A model generated the notes under the pieces. It was not told where the DNA came from and searched no databases. It saw nothing but the letters and a program-made list of their open reading frames with translations. From Rhizobiales bacterium CCH10-E5 (GTDB lineage: Bacteria > Pseudomonadota > Alphaproteobacteria > Rhizobiales > Beijerinckiaceae): 64,000 nucleotides of DNA. The stretch's first letter is position 1, and every line of letters begins with the position of its first letter. This document shows positions 18,060-28,329 of the stretch, piece after piece. Made by a program: the position numbers and the translations under genes. The stretch is from positions 1 through 64,000 of the forward strand of contig LSIG01000075.1 in assembly GCA_001556125.1 (NCBI GenBank), read 5' to 3'.

Positions 18060-19163
18060 ATGGCAGCAGGCACGCTCGTGATGCTGGCCGCCGGGGGGAC
18101 CGGCGGCCATCTCTTCCCCGCCGAGGCGCTGAGCCATGCGCTTCATGCGCGCCGCATTCGCGTCGTGCTGATGACCGACACGCGGGCGGCCGAATATGCC
18201 GGCCATTTCCCCGCCGAGGCGGTGCATGCCGTGCCGGCGGCGACGCCGTCGGGCCGTTCGCCACTGAAGATGGCCGTCGCCGTCTGGGAACTCGCCAAGG
18301 GCACCTTCGCGGCGCGCGCCATCATCAAACGGGTGCAACCCGCGGTTCTGGTCGGCTTCGGCGGCTATCCGACCGTGCCGCCGGTGCTCGGTGCCTCGCT
18401 CGCCGGGGTGAAGACGATCATCCACGAGCAGAATGCCGTGATGGGCCGGGCCAACCGGTTCCTCGCCGGTCGCGCCACCGCGATCGCGACGGGCTTCGCC
18501 GAGGTCGGCGGGATCACCGAGGCGCTCAAGGCGAAATGTCGGCATGTCGGCAACCCGGTGCGGCCGGCGGTGCTTGAGGCGGCCTCCCTGGACTATGGCC
18601 GGCCGGGGCAGGGTGAGATTCGACTGCTCGTGTTCGGCGGCAGCCAGGGCGCGCGGGTCATGGCGGATATCGTGCCGCCAGCGATCCAGCTGCTGACGCC
18701 GGCGGAGCGCGCACGGCTCGTCATCACGCAGCAGGCCCGCAGCGAGGATCACGCACGGGTCAGCGGCCTCTATGGCGACCTCGGCGTCCGCTGCGAGGTT
18801 GCGCCCTTCTTCAAGGATCTGCCGGCCCGAATGGCGCAGGCCCATCTCGTCATCGGCCGTTCGGGCGCCTCGACCGTCGCGGAGCTGACCGTGATCGGGC
18901 GGCCTGCGATCCTGGTGCCGCTGCCGGGCTCGCTCGATCAGGACCAGGCTGCCAATGCCGCCTTTCTCGAAAGGGCGGGGGGCGCCAAGCGCATCCTGCA
19001 GCCGGACTTCACGCCGCAACGGCTCGCCGCCGAACTGTCGGCGATGATCGCGAAGCCCGCGGGGTTGACGAGCATGGCCGCAAACGCGAAGAGCGCCGGC
19101 ATCCCCGATGCCGCCGAACGACTGGCCGATCTCGTGATCGCCACCGCCCATTCCCAAAACTGA
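18060..19163 (+). CDS. murG: UDP-GlcNAc:lipid I N-acetylglucosaminyltransferase
   Basis: GT28-family enzyme converting lipid I to lipid II on the inner face of the membrane. The 367 residues begin with the diagnostic loop A-A-G-G-T-G-G-H (10-17). GFGGYPTVP near residue 100 and HEQNAVMGRANR follow, and the C-terminal domain carries GGSQGAR and the RSGASTVAEL donor-binding element near residue 265. Standard length. Spacing of 10 bases from ftsW and 15 bases to murC fits one transcript. Confidence 0.97.
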   Translation: MAAGTLVMLAAGGTGGHLFPAEALSHALHARRIRVVLMTDTRAAEYAGHFPAEAVHAVPAATPSGRSPLKMAVAVWELAKGTFAARAIIKRVQPAVLVGFGGYPTVPPVLGASLAGVKTIIHEQNAVMGRANRFLAGRATAIATGFAEVGGITEALKAKCRHVGNPVRPAVLEAASLDYGRPGQGEIRLLVFGGSQGARVMADIVPPAIQLLTPAERARLVITQQARSEDHARVSGLYGDLGVRCEVAPFFKDLPARMAQAHLVIGRSGASTVAELTVIGRPAILVPLPGSLDQDQAANAAFLERAGGAKRILQPDFTPQRLAAELSAMIAKPAGLTSMAANAKSAGIPDAAERLADLVIATAHSQN

Positions 19164-19178
19164 CAGGACCGCCGGATC

Positions 19179-20600
19179 ATGAAACTGCCGCCGAAGCTCG
19201 GCTCCATCCATTTCGTCGGGATCGGCGGCATCGGCATGTCGGGCATCGCCGAAGTGCTGCACAATCTCGGCTACAAGGTGCAGGGTTCCGACGCATCCGA
19301 CGGCGCCAACGTCAAGCGCCTGGCCGAGAAGGGCATCACGACCTTCGTCGGGCACAAGGCAGAGAATCTCGGCGAGGCCGAGGTCGTCGTGGTCTCGACC
19401 GCGATCAAACGCGACAATCCCGAGCTGGTCGCCGCCCGCGAGAAGCGGCTGCCGGTGGTGCGCCGCGCCGAGATGCTGGCCGAGCTGATGCGGCTGAAGA
19501 GCTGCGTCGCGATCGCCGGCACCCATGGCAAGACGACGACGACCTCGCTGGTGGCGACGCTGCTCGAGAAGGGCGGGCTCGACCCGACCGTGATCAATGG
19601 CGGCATCATCAATGCCTATGGCACCAATGCCCGCATGGGCGAGAGCGACTGGATGGTGGTCGAAGCCGACGAGTCGGACGGCACCTTCCTGAAGCTGCCG
19701 GCCGATGTTGCCATCGTCACCAATATCGACCCCGAGCATCTCGACCATTTCGGCACCTTCGACGCGATCAAGGCCGCTTTCCGGAGCTTCGTCGAGAACC
19801 TGCCCTTCTACGGCTTCGCGGTGATGTGCATCGACCATCCGACCGTGCAGGGACTGGTCGGGCAGATCGAGGATCGCCGCGTTGTCACCTATGGCGAGAA
19901 CCCGCAGGCCGATTTCCGCCTGATCGACATCGATCTCTCGGGCGGGCAGGCGAAGTTCACCCTGCTGATCCGCGACCGCAAGCGTGGGCGCGATGAGGTC
20001 GTCCGCGACCTCGTGATGCCAATGCCTGGCCATCACAACGCGCTCAACGCGACCGCCGCCATCGCGGTGGCTTATGATCTCGGCATTCCGGTCGAGCGCA
20101 TCCGCGCCGCGCTCGCCGGCTTCGGCGGGGTCAAGCGCCGCTTCACCAAGACGGGCGAGTGGAACGGCGCGCTGATCTTCGACGATTACGGCCATCATCC
20201 GGTCGAAATCGCCGCTGTGCTCAAGGCGGCGCGGGCCTCGACCAAGGGCAAAGTCATCGCCATCGTGCAGCCGCATCGCTACACGCGTCTGGCCAGCCTG
20301 TTCGACGATTTCGCCGCCTGCTTCAACGACGCCGACACGGTGATCGTGGCCGACACCTATGCGGCGGGCGAAGCGCCGATCGCGGGCGCCGACCGGGATT
20401 CGCTGGTGTCCGGCATCAAGGCGCGCGGACATCGCCATGCGCTGCCGCTGGATGGCTCCGACAAGCTGGCGGGGATGGTCGCCGAACTGGCCGGCCCGGG
20501 CGATTACGTCGTGCTGCTCGGCGCCGGCAACATCACCCAATGGGCCTATGCACTGCCGGGCGAACTGGCGGCGCTGTCGCCGCCAAAGACCGCCGCATGA
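19179..20600 (+). CDS. murC: UDP-N-acetylmuramate:L-alanine ligase
   Basis: First Mur ligase, attaching L-alanine to UDP-MurNAc; 473 residues. Evidence is the [16 protein letters not shown]-terminal Rossmann motif, the ATP loop G-T-H-G-K-T-T (114-120), [21 protein letters not shown] and the C-terminal [10 protein letters not shown] motif with QPHRYTR. All are canonical for MurC. The stop overlaps the murB start by 4 bases, indicating coupling. Confidence 0.98.
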   Translation: MKLPPKLGSIHFVGIGGIGMSGIAEVLHNLGYKVQGSDASDGANVKRLAEKGITTFVGHKAENLGEAEVVVVSTAIKRDNPELVAAREKRLPVVRRAEMLAELMRLKSCVAIAGTHGKTTTTSLVATLLEKGGLDPTVINGGIINAYGTNARMGESDWMVVEADESDGTFLKLPADVAIVTNIDPEHLDHFGTFDAIKAAFRSFVENLPFYGFAVMCIDHPTVQGLVGQIEDRRVVTYGENPQADFRLIDIDLSGGQAKFTLLIRDRKRGRDEVVRDLVMPMPGHHNALNATAAIAVAYDLGIPVERIRAALAGFGGVKRRFTKTGEWNGALIFDDYGHHPVEIAAVLKAARASTKGKVIAIVQPHRYTRLASLFDDFAACFNDADTVIVADTYAAGEAPIAGADRDSLVSGIKARGHRHALPLDGSDKLAGMVAELAGPGDYVVLLGAGNITQWAYALPGELAALSPPKTAA

Positions 20601-21520
20601 GCTTTCCGGACATCACGCCGGCCCTCCGCGCCGCGGCACCCGATCTGCGCGGGCGGCTGCTCGCGAATGCCGAGATGGCGCCGTTGACCTGGTTTCGGGT
20701 CGGCGGACCGGCCCAGGCGCTGTTCACGCCGGCCGACGAGGCCGATCTCGCGCATCTCCTGGTGGGCCTGCCGCTGGAGATCCCGCTGACGGTCGTCGGC
20801 CTGGGCTCGAACCTGATCGTCCGCGACGGCGGCGTTCCCGGTCTCGTGATCCGGCTCGGTGGCAAGGCCTTCGGCGAGATCACGATCGAACCGGAGGACC
20901 GTCTGCGGGCCGGGGCGGCGGTGCCCGACGTCAAGCTGGCGCGGGCGGCGGCGGATGCGGCGCTCGACGGGCTCGCCTTCTACCGCGGCATCCCCGGCTG
21001 CATCGGCGGCGCGTTGCGGATGAATGCCGGCGCGCATGGCGGCGAGACGACCGACGTACTCGTCGAGGCGCGTGGCGTGCGGCGCGATGGCACGCTCGTC
21101 ACCCTCTCCCATGCCGAGATGGGTTTTTCCTATCGCAGCAGCGGCGCCGGAACCCAGGACATCATCTTCACCTCGGCGCTGTTCCAGGGCCGGCCGGGCG
21201 ACAGGGCCGCGATCCAGGCCGAGATGGACCGCGTCACCGCCGCGCGCGAGGCGGCGCAGCCGATCCGGGAGCGCACCGGAGGCTCGACCTTCAAGAATCC
21301 GCCCGGCGGCAAGGCCTGGCAGCTGATCGACGCCGCCGGGTGCCGCGGCCTGCGGATGGGTGGCGCGCAGGTCTCCGAAATGCACTGCAACTTCCTGATC
21401 AACACCGGCGGGGCGACGGCGGCCGATGTCGAGGGGCTCGGCGAAGAGGTCCGCCGCCGGGTGAAGGCGCATTCCGGCTTCGAGTTGCAGTGGGAGATCA
21501 AGCGGATCGGCGTGGCCTGA
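20597..21520 (+). CDS. murB: UDP-N-acetylenolpyruvoylglucosamine reductase
   Basis: FAD-dependent reductase producing UDP-MurNAc; 307 residues, a type II MurB by length. Features are TWFRVGGPA for FAD binding, [32 protein letters not shown], the catalytic serine in GGSTFKNP, and the late C-terminal glutamate in LQWEIKRIG. The ATG at 20597 overlaps the murC stop. In most alphaproteobacteria ddl follows; here 300 non-coding bases and then ftsQ follow. Confidence 0.97.
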   Translation: MSFPDITPALRAAAPDLRGRLLANAEMAPLTWFRVGGPAQALFTPADEADLAHLLVGLPLEIPLTVVGLGSNLIVRDGGVPGLVIRLGGKAFGEITIEPEDRLRAGAAVPDVKLARAAADAALDGLAFYRGIPGCIGGALRMNAGAHGGETTDVLVEARGVRRDGTLVTLSHAEMGFSYRSSGAGTQDIIFTSALFQGRPGDRAAIQAEMDRVTAAREAAQPIRERTGGSTFKNPPGGKAWQLIDAAGCRGLRMGGAQVSEMHCNFLINTGGATAADVEGLGEEVRRRVKAHSGFELQWEIKRIGVA

Positions 21521-21820
21521 GGGCCGCGCCGGCGACCGTTGCGCGTCACTGCGGCTGTCGCTGGCCCTGTGAAGAATCCGCGCGTGGCCCCATCTCCCGC
21601 GCGCAACCTTTACCAAAAATTTACCAGCAGATCGAAGAGTGGGCGTTAACGGCGCATCAAGCAATCGGGTGCCGGGACGTCTGCAGAACCTTCGTGAGCC
21701 GGGGCCGCAAAACAGCGTGTTTCCGTGCTGAGAAGAGGCTCCGGACGGCCCGACGAGACCGAATCGGCTCAGTGCCCGCCCTGGCTGCCCATGCGGGCTC
21801 AACTTCGGTGAACGCGTCAC
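21521..21820 (+). promoter_or_regulatory. Gap between murB and ftsQ with candidate regulatory elements; no ddl
   Basis: The 300 bases contain no gene-like frame with a ribosome site. TTTACC occurs twice with an 11-base period (21609-21614 and 21620-21625). GTTAAC at 21645-21650 holds a CtrA-type half-site. These are candidate elements of a promoter for ftsQ-ftsA. No remnant of a D-Ala-D-Ala ligase gene was recognisable by eye. Confidence 0.4.
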
Positions 21821-22786
21821 ATGGATGGTGGAGGACGCCTCCCTCGATCGGTGAAGTCGGCAGCCGCCGTCGCGGCGTCCCGCCTGCCGGTCCCGGCTCC
21901 CGGGCCGCAGCTGCTCGTCGGTGAGCGGAGCGGGCGCTGGCTGCGCCGGTCGCGGCGCAGCGCGGTCGCCGTGCCGCTGGCCCGGCGCTTGCCGCGCCGG
22001 ATCGGGACCTGGCTGGCGCTCGGCTTCCTGAGCCTCAGCCTCGGCGCGGGCACGGTGCTGGGCGGCCATGTCGAGACGCTGCGCGCGAACTATGGCGAGC
22101 CGCACCACATGCTGGCCCGCCTCGTCGGCTTCGGCATCGACCGCGTCACGATCGCCGGCATCGCCGAACTCTCGGAGGTCGAGGTTCTGGTCGCGGCCGG
22201 TATCGACCCCAAGATCTCGCTGCCCTTCTTCGATGCCGACCAGGCGCGCCGCCGCCTCGAAGCCGCCCCGCTGATCCGCGAGGCGGCGATCCGCAAGCTC
22301 TATCCCGGAGAGGTCGCGATCACGCTCGTCGAGCGCGAGCCCTTCGCGCTCTGGCAGGTCAAGGGCGAACTCTTCGTCATCGCCGCCGACGGAACCGTGA
22401 TCGACAAGATGGATGACGGGCGCTTCGCCCATCTGCCGCTGGTCGTGGGCCCGGAGGCCAATGTGCGGGCGCGCGAATATCTCGCTCTGCGCAGCCAGGC
22501 GGGGCCGCTCGCCGCGCAGATCAGGGCCGCGACGCTGGTCGCCGGGCGGCGCTGGAACCTGAAACTCGAGAACGGCATGGATGTTCGTCTGCCGGAGATC
22601 GATCCGGGCGCGGCCGTCAAGCGCCTGGCCGCGCTGCAGGCCGATTACCGGATCTTCGACAAGGACCTGCTGGCCATCGATCTGCGCCAGCCGGACCGCG
22701 TCGTGATGCGGCTGACGGAGGAGGGCGCAGCTACCCGCGCCGAGCAGCTCAAGAGCAAGACCAAGAAGAAGGGAGGCGAGGCATGA
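21821..22786 (+). CDS. ftsQ: Cell division protein FtsQ
   Basis: Bitopic division protein linking early and late divisome parts; 321 residues. A long basic, Pro/Arg-rich cytoplasmic tail (1-60) is followed by one transmembrane helix at about 64-84. A POTRA domain (about 105-175) starts with IDRVTIAGIAELSEVEVL and contains the A-x-I-R-K-L-Y-P-G-E-V-A-I pattern typical of FtsQ, and a beta domain runs to the C-terminus. The ATG at 21821 has only a weak ribosome site (GGTGA), so the N-terminus is less certain. The stop overlaps ftsA by 4 bases. Confidence 0.94.
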   Translation: MDGGGRLPRSVKSAAAVAASRLPVPAPGPQLLVGERSGRWLRRSRRSAVAVPLARRLPRRIGTWLALGFLSLSLGAGTVLGGHVETLRANYGEPHHMLARLVGFGIDRVTIAGIAELSEVEVLVAAGIDPKISLPFFDADQARRRLEAAPLIREAAIRKLYPGEVAITLVEREPFALWQVKGELFVIAADGTVIDKMDDGRFAHLPLVVGPEANVRAREYLALRSQAGPLAAQIRAATLVAGRRWNLKLENGMDVRLPEIDPGAAVKRLAALQADYRIFDKDLLAIDLRQPDRVVMRLTEEGAATRAEQLKSKTKKKGGEA

Positions 22787-24111
22787 ACCACGTCACCTCC
22801 CAGGGTCTGACGCCGCGGATGCGTCCGCTCTCGTCGCGCAAGAGCGCGACGCTGTCGATTCTCGACATCGGCACCAGCAAGGTCGTCTGCCTGATCGCCG
22901 AGCTGAACCCGGCCGAGGCGAATGAACGGCTGCGCGGGCGCACCCATGTCGCGCGCATCATCGGCATCGGCCATCAGCGTTCGCTCGGCCTGAAGGGCGG
23001 CGCGATCATCGACCTCGAAAGCGCCGAGAAGGCGATCCGTGCCGCGGTCGATGCGGCCGAGCGCATGGCCAAGGTCGAGGTGCAGTCGGTCATCGTCAAC
23101 CTGACCGGCGGGCGCCTCGCTTCGCAGCATTACGCAGCCAGCGTCGATCTGCGTTCCGGTTCGGTGGGCGACGGCGACGTCAAGCGTGTGCTCGCCCATG
23201 CCGCGACCCACGCGCTACGGCCGGGCAAAGCGGTGCTCCACGCGCTGCCGACCGGCTATGCGCTCGACGGCGTGCCCGGCGTTCTCGATCCGCGCGGGCT
23301 GATCGGCGGCAAGCTCTCGGTCGACATGCATGTCGTCGCCAGCGAGGCCTCGGCGGCGCGCAATGTCATGCTGGCGGTCGAGCGCTGCCATCTCGAGGTC
23401 GAGGCGGTGGTCGCGACCCCCTATGCGTCAGGCCTCTCCGTGCTCGTCGACGACGAGGCCGAGATGGGCGTCGTCGTGGTCGACATGGGCGGCGGCACCA
23501 CCAGCCTGGGTGTGTTCTCGGGCGGGCATCTCATGCATGCCGACGCCATCGCCGTCGGCGGCAACCACATCACCATGGACGTGGCGCGCGGGCTCTCGAC
23601 CCGCGTCTCGGCGGCCGAGCGGCTGAAGACGCTGCACGGCTCCTGCATCGCCAGCGCCTCGGACGAGCGCGACATGATCTCCGTGCCGCAGGTCGACGAT
23701 GACGAGCGCGACACGCCCAACCATCTGCCGAAGTCGCAGCTGGTCCGGATCATCAAGCCGCGGGTCGAGGAAATCCTCGAACTGGTGCGCGACCGGCTGA
23801 GCCAGGCCGGCTTCTCGGCACAGGCCGGTCGGCGCGTCGTGCTGACGGGCGGCGCCTGCCAGCTCACGGGCCTCCCCGAAGTCGCGCGGCGCGTGCTCGG
23901 CGGGCAGGTCCGCACAGGCCGGCCGCTCGGCATCAAGGGCCTGCCGGAAGCCGGCAAGGGCCCGGCCTTCGCGGCCGCGGTCGGCCTGCTGGTCTATCCG
24001 CAGGTCGCGCATGTCGAGCATTTCGAGCCCCGCGCGGGCCAGGCCTATTTCGCCACCGGAACGGACGGGTACTTCTCCCGTGTGGGCCGCTGGCTGAAGG
24101 AGAGTTTCTGA
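22783..24111 (+). CDS. ftsA: Cell division protein FtsA
   Basis: Actin-fold ATPase that anchors FtsZ filaments to the membrane; 442 residues. The phosphate-1 motif LDIGTSKVVCLI appears near residue 27, phosphate-2 as VVVDMGGGTTSLGVF near residue 230, and the adenosine loop as VVLTGGACQLTGLPEVA near residue 350. The C-terminus ends in an amphipathic segment (RVGRWLKESF) fitting a membrane-targeting helix. Translation is coupled to ftsQ by the overlapping ATGA. A 138-base gap precedes ftsZ and probably holds an additional promoter. Confidence 0.97.
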   Translation: MNHVTSQGLTPRMRPLSSRKSATLSILDIGTSKVVCLIAELNPAEANERLRGRTHVARIIGIGHQRSLGLKGGAIIDLESAEKAIRAAVDAAERMAKVEVQSVIVNLTGGRLASQHYAASVDLRSGSVGDGDVKRVLAHAATHALRPGKAVLHALPTGYALDGVPGVLDPRGLIGGKLSVDMHVVASEASAARNVMLAVERCHLEVEAVVATPYASGLSVLVDDEAEMGVVVVDMGGGTTSLGVFSGGHLMHADAIAVGGNHITMDVARGLSTRVSAAERLKTLHGSCIASASDERDMISVPQVDDDERDTPNHLPKSQLVRIIKPRVEEILELVRDRLSQAGFSAQAGRRVVLTGGACQLTGLPEVARRVLGGQVRTGRPLGIKGLPEAGKGPAFAAAVGLLVYPQVAHVEHFEPRAGQAYFATGTDGYFSRVGRWLKESF

Positions 24112-24249
24112 CCGGGCGCCGCCACGCGGCCGCCCGTCGGAGGACAGTGTGAGTACTGGCGAGCCCGTCTTCGGGGGAGCCACGGCGTCGAATGTAGCAA
24201 TCGGGACGGCTCCCGCCAGGCGCCGGACAAGGGATCAAAAGAGGCAACC

Positions 24250-25932
24250 ATGGCGATGAATCTGCAAGCCCCGGACATCCGGGAACTCAAGCCCCGGATC
24301 ACCGTGTTCGGCGTCGGTGGCGCCGGGGGCAATGCGGTCAACAACATGATCGAGGCCGGTCTCGACGGCGTCGATTTCGTGGTCGCCAACACGGATGCCC
24401 AGGCTCTGGCCCTGTCGCGCGCCTCGCGCATCATCCAGATGGGCCTGCAGGTGACCGAAGGTCTCGGCGCCGGCTCCCAGCCCGAGGTCGGCCGCGCGGC
24501 CGCCGAGGAGGTGATCGACGAGATCCGCGATCATCTCGCCGGCGCGCATATGGTCTTCATCACCGCCGGCATGGGCGGCGGCACCGGTACCGGTGCGGCG
24601 CCCGCCATCGCCCGCGTCGCCCGCGATATGGGCATCCTGACCGTCGGCGTCGTCACCAAGCCGTTCCAGTTCGAGGGCCATCGCCGCATGCGCATGGCGG
24701 AAGCCGGCATCAGCGAGCTGAACGAGGCCGTCGACACGCTGATCGTGATCCCGAACCAGAACCTGTTCCGCGTCGCCAACGAGACCACCGGCTTCGCCGA
24801 CGCCTTCGGCATGGCCGACCAGGTGCTCTATTCCGGCGTCGCCTGCATCACCGACCTGATGGTCCGTCCGGGCCTGATCAATCTCGACTTCGCCGACGTG
24901 CGCGCCGTGATGCGCGGCATGGGCAAGGCGATGATGGGCACCGGCGAGGCTCAGGGCGAGAAGCGTGCGCTGAACGCGGCGCAGGCCGCGATCAACAACC
25001 CGCTGCTCGACGACGTCTCGATGAAGGGTGCGCGCGGCCTGCTGATCTCGATCACCGGCGGGCGCGACATGAAGCTCTATGAGGTCGACGAGGCGGCCAC
25101 CCGCATCCGCGAAGAGGTCGACTCCGAGGCCAACATCATCGTCGGCGCGACCTTCGACGAGGCGCTCGAAGGCATCGTTCGCGTCTCCGTCGTCGCCACG
25201 GGCATCGACAAGCCGGTGACCTCGCAGGCCGAGATGGACGAGACCGAGGCCCGCATCGCCCAGGTCGCCGAGCGCCTGAAGGCCGAGGCCCGCCTGCGCA
25301 CCGCGGCTCCCGCCCGTCAGGCGGCTCCTGCTCCCGCGCCGGCCCCGGTCGAGGCCCCGATGGAGCTGCGGATGCCGCAGCCGATCGAGCCCGAGCCGCG
25401 CGCCAGCCTGCCGGAGGACATCCGCATCGCCCCGATCCAGCCGCGTCCCGTCATGGCCGCGGCCGCGCCGGAGCCGGTGCGCCAGCCGGAGCCCGCTCCG
25501 ATGCTGGAAGAGAGCTTCATCCCGCCGATGCCTGAGCGCTCGGTCGTCCGCCCGACCCGCATGCCGCGCGTCGAGGACTTGCCGATCCCGGCGCAGAACC
25601 AGATCAATGCCCAGCGCGGCGCCCAGGCCGCCCCGCTGCCGCCCAGCGCCGCCGAGCAGAAGCGCATGTCGCTGATGCAGCGCCTCGCCTCCGTCGGTTT
25701 CGGCCGCAAGGAGGAGGAGCCCGCCGAGCCGGCTCCGATGCCGGTGCGTCAGGCTCCCGCCATGCCGCAGGCGCCGAGCGCGGCTCATGCCGAATACATG
25801 CGCCGTCCGGCGGCCCCGGCCGCCCGCCCGGCGCAGGGACAGCTCGACCCGCATGGCCGCGCCGCGCCGAATCGGACCAGTGAGGAGGATCACCTCGAGA
25901 TCCCGGCCTTCCTGCGCCGTCAGGCCAACTGA
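24250..25932 (+). CDS. ftsZ: Cell division protein FtsZ
   Basis: Tubulin-like GTPase forming the Z ring; 560 residues. The core (about 15-325) contains the tubulin signature GGGTGTG (109-115) and the T7-loop region with [11 protein letters not shown]. Residues about 330-540 are a long Pro/Ala-rich linker, well over the E. coli length but normal in Rhizobiales. The extreme C-terminus E-I-P-A-F-L-R-R-Q (551-558) is the conserved peptide binding FtsA and other partners. It is the last gene of the dcw cluster and is followed by a strong hairpin. Confidence 0.98.
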   Translation: MAMNLQAPDIRELKPRITVFGVGGAGGNAVNNMIEAGLDGVDFVVANTDAQALALSRASRIIQMGLQVTEGLGAGSQPEVGRAAAEEVIDEIRDHLAGAHMVFITAGMGGGTGTGAAPAIARVARDMGILTVGVVTKPFQFEGHRRMRMAEAGISELNEAVDTLIVIPNQNLFRVANETTGFADAFGMADQVLYSGVACITDLMVRPGLINLDFADVRAVMRGMGKAMMGTGEAQGEKRALNAAQAAINNPLLDDVSMKGARGLLISITGGRDMKLYEVDEAATRIREEVDSEANIIVGATFDEALEGIVRVSVVATGIDKPVTSQAEMDETEARIAQVAERLKAEARLRTAAPARQAAPAPAPAPVEAPMELRMPQPIEPEPRASLPEDIRIAPIQPRPVMAAAAPEPVRQPEPAPMLEESFIPPMPERSVVRPTRMPRVEDLPIPAQNQINAQRGAQAAPLPPSAAEQKRMSLMQRLASVGFGRKEEEPAEPAPMPVRQAPAMPQAPSAAHAEYMRRPAAPAARPAQGQLDPHGRAAPNRTSEEDHLEIPAFLRRQAN

Positions 25933-25965
25933 GCGCATCGGGCTTCCGAGCCACTGTAACACCGT

Positions 25966-25990
25966 CCCGGCGCGCCTTCGGCGCGCCGGG
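25966..25990 (+). terminator. Hairpin after ftsZ
   Basis: CCCGGCGCGCC (25966-25976) pairs perfectly with GGCGCGCCGGG (25980-25990) across a TTC loop, 33 bases after the ftsZ stop. Only a weak T run (ATTTG) follows. It is the best candidate for termination of the dcw transcript. Confidence 0.75.
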
Positions 25991-26242
25991 ATTTGCCTTG
26001 TCGAAAACCTCAATCATTCCAGTTCGATAGAGATCATCCGGGCAGCGCAGAAACCTGTAACAGAGCGAAAGAAAGCGTGATTTTGTGAGCATGCTCCGAA
26101 AGCTTATGTTGCGGCTGCACCACGACAGACGGGAGACGGGTTTCACCCCTTCCCGGCCTCAGGACGCATCGCTGACGAACTGCCCCCACGGGAAGAAAAC
26201 CCGATGAGACGGCGTCGTTCGCGATCAGGATTGGATACCGGA
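25991..26242. other. Leader region of lpxC
   Basis: About 250 bases between the ftsZ hairpin and the chosen lpxC start. It is less GC-rich than its surroundings around 26000-26110 and includes the palindrome GAGCATGCTC (26087-26096). It probably holds the lpxC promoter, but no box pair was good enough to assign. Confidence 0.4.
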
Positions 26243-27190
26243 ATGAGCTTCGATCGGCAGACGACCCTGCGGGCCCCTGTGACCTTGACCGGCATCGGCG
26301 TCCATTCCGGAGCTCCCGCCACGATCTGCCTCAAGCCTTCCAGCGTCAATTCCGGCATCGTTTTCCTGCGCCAGGGCATCGAGGATGCGCCGGCGCAGTT
26401 GATCCATGCCAAGCATACCAAGGTGAGCGCCACCGAGCTGTGCACGGTCATCGGTGACGGCGCCTCGGCGTCGGTCGCGACCATCGAGCATCTGATGTCG
26501 GCCTGCGCCGGTCTCGGGCTCGACAATGTGCTGGTCGAGATCGACGGGCCCGAAATGCCGATCATGGACGGCAGCGCCGCCGAGTTCGTCGCCGCGATCG
26601 AGGCGACGGGCCTCGTCGGCCTTTCCGCCGCGCGCCGCTATCTGCGTGTCCTGCAGCCGGTGCGCGTCGAGCATGGCCGCGCCTTCGCCGAGCTGCTGCC
26701 CGCCAAGAGCGGCTTCCGTCTGGATGTCGAGATCGACTTCGACACTAGCGTGATCGGCCGCCAGCGCAAGGTCTTCGATCTCGAGGCCGCGGCCTATTCC
26801 AAGGAAATCTCGCGCGCCCGGACCTTCGGTTTCATGCGCGACGTCGAGCAGCTCTGGAAGGCCGGTTTTGCGCTCGGCGCCTCGCTGGACAACACCGTCG
26901 CCGTGGGCGACGACAAGGTGATCAATCCCGAGGGGCTGCGCTATGGCGACGAGTTCGTGCGCCACAAGGTCCTCGATGCGATCGGCGATCTCGCGCTCGC
27001 CGGCTATCCCATCATCGGCGAGTTCCGCTCCTATTGCGGCGGCCACCGGATGAATGTCCGCATTCTGGAAGCTCTGTTCGCCGACCGCGCCAATTATGCG
27101 ATCGTCGAGGCCGAGCCGGTTTATGCCGCTCCGCGCGCCGTCCAGATGGCGGCTGCCGCTCCGGCCGCTTTCGCGCCGGACGTGCACTGA
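26243..27190 (+). CDS. lpxC: UDP-3-O-acyl-N-acetylglucosamine deacetylase
   Basis: Zinc deacetylase catalysing the committed step of lipid A synthesis; 315 residues from the ATG at 26243. The N-terminus TTLRAPVTLTGIGVHSG matches the family. The active site is visible as IEHLMSA (E82, H83), DGSAAEFV, and RHKVLDAIGDL, with the LAG-x-P-I-I-G loop after it. An in-frame ATG at 26204 with an AAGAA site would add 13 basic residues and is a possible alternative start. The order ftsZ-lpxC is conserved widely in Proteobacteria. Confidence 0.96.
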   Translation: MSFDRQTTLRAPVTLTGIGVHSGAPATICLKPSSVNSGIVFLRQGIEDAPAQLIHAKHTKVSATELCTVIGDGASASVATIEHLMSACAGLGLDNVLVEIDGPEMPIMDGSAAEFVAAIEATGLVGLSAARRYLRVLQPVRVEHGRAFAELLPAKSGFRLDVEIDFDTSVIGRQRKVFDLEAAAYSKEISRARTFGFMRDVEQLWKAGFALGASLDNTVAVGDDKVINPEGLRYGDEFVRHKVLDAIGDLALAGYPIIGEFRSYCGGHRMNVRILEALFADRANYAIVEAEPVYAAPRAVQMAAAAPAAFAPDVH

Positions 27191-27330
27191 GCCGTCCGTA
27201 CGACTGCGCCTTCCTGTCGCCGGTTTTCTGTCGAATAGACGTCGCCATAGCCGCGGGCGCTTGCTTTCGGCAGTGGCGCGGCTTCGGCGTCTGAGGTAAG
27301 GCATGCTTCCCCAGAAGCGGGGACGAAGAC

Positions 27331-28272
27331 ATGAGGACGGACGACGTGAGCGTCATGCGGCTGAACAACCCGACATCCAAGCGCACCGGATCGATGGCGC
27401 GGGGCACTGCCCTGGCGCTGGGCGCCGCCCTGCTGCTCGGCGGCTGCGACACGGTCTCCTCGCTCAATCCTTTTGACCGCCCCGAGGTCTACAAGCCCGA
27501 GGTCAAGGAGATCGTCCCGGCGGACAGGCTCTACAACGAGGGTCTGGCCCGTCTGCAAAACGGTGACAGCGAAGGCGCGGCCAAGAAGTTCGATCAGATC
27601 GACAAGGAGGCGCCGTTCTCCCCCTATGCGCGCAAGGGGCTGATCCTCGCGGCCTACACGAACTATCAGGCCTCGAAGTGGGAGGAGACGATCACCGCCT
27701 CCAAGCGCTTCATCGCGCAGAACCCGGCGAGCCCCGATGCTGCCTATGCGCAGTATCTGATGGCGATGTCCTATTACAACCAGATCCCGGATGCGACGCG
27801 CGATCAGGAGCGGACGCAGCTGGCCATCGCCGCCTTCGAACAGCTCATCCAGCGCTATCCCAAGTCGGAATATGTGCTCGACGCCAAGGAGAAGCTCCTG
27901 GTGGCGCGCGACCAGCTCGCCGGCAAGGAGATGAATGTCGGACGCTTCTATCTCGAGCAGCGCAACTACACCGGCGCGGTGAACCGTTTCCGCGAGGTCA
28001 TCATCAAGTACCAGACCACGAGGCATGTCGAGGAGGCGCTGATGCGCCTGACCGAAGCCTATATGGCGCTCGGCATCACCAACGAGGCGCAGACCGCCGC
28101 CGCGGTCCTCGGTCACAACTTCCCGGACAGCCCCTGGTACAAGGACGCCTATGTCCTGCTGGAGAGCGGCGGACTGCAGCCGCGCGAGAATCGCGGCTCC
28201 TATATCAGCCGGGCCTTCCAGGGCTTCCAGCGCGCGGTGGTGGGCGTCGTCGGGTTCGGCGGCCGCTCCTGA
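27331..28272 (+). CDS. bamD: Outer membrane assembly lipoprotein BamD (ComL)
   Basis: Essential lipoprotein of the BAM complex that folds beta-barrel proteins into the outer membrane; 313 residues. The signal peptide ends in the lipobox LLGG-C39, followed by D40. Five TPR-like helical pairs span about 65-270, including RLYNEGLARLQNGDSEGAAKKFD and the conserved YPKSEYVLDAKEKL block. The long pre-lipobox segment suggests the true start could be an internal in-frame ATG at 27355. A 140-base gap separates it from lpxC; recN follows after 57 bases. Confidence 0.94.
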   Translation: MRTDDVSVMRLNNPTSKRTGSMARGTALALGAALLLGGCDTVSSLNPFDRPEVYKPEVKEIVPADRLYNEGLARLQNGDSEGAAKKFDQIDKEAPFSPYARKGLILAAYTNYQASKWEETITASKRFIAQNPASPDAAYAQYLMAMSYYNQIPDATRDQERTQLAIAAFEQLIQRYPKSEYVLDAKEKLLVARDQLAGKEMNVGRFYLEQRNYTGAVNRFREVIIKYQTTRHVEEALMRLTEAYMALGITNEAQTAAAVLGHNFPDSPWYKDAYVLLESGGLQPRENRGSYISRAFQGFQRAVVGVVGFGGRS

Positions 28273-28329
28273 CCGCTCACCCGAGGGTCGCCCGCGCATG
28301 CCCCTCCTCCTGAGTCTGCGCTGACCGCC

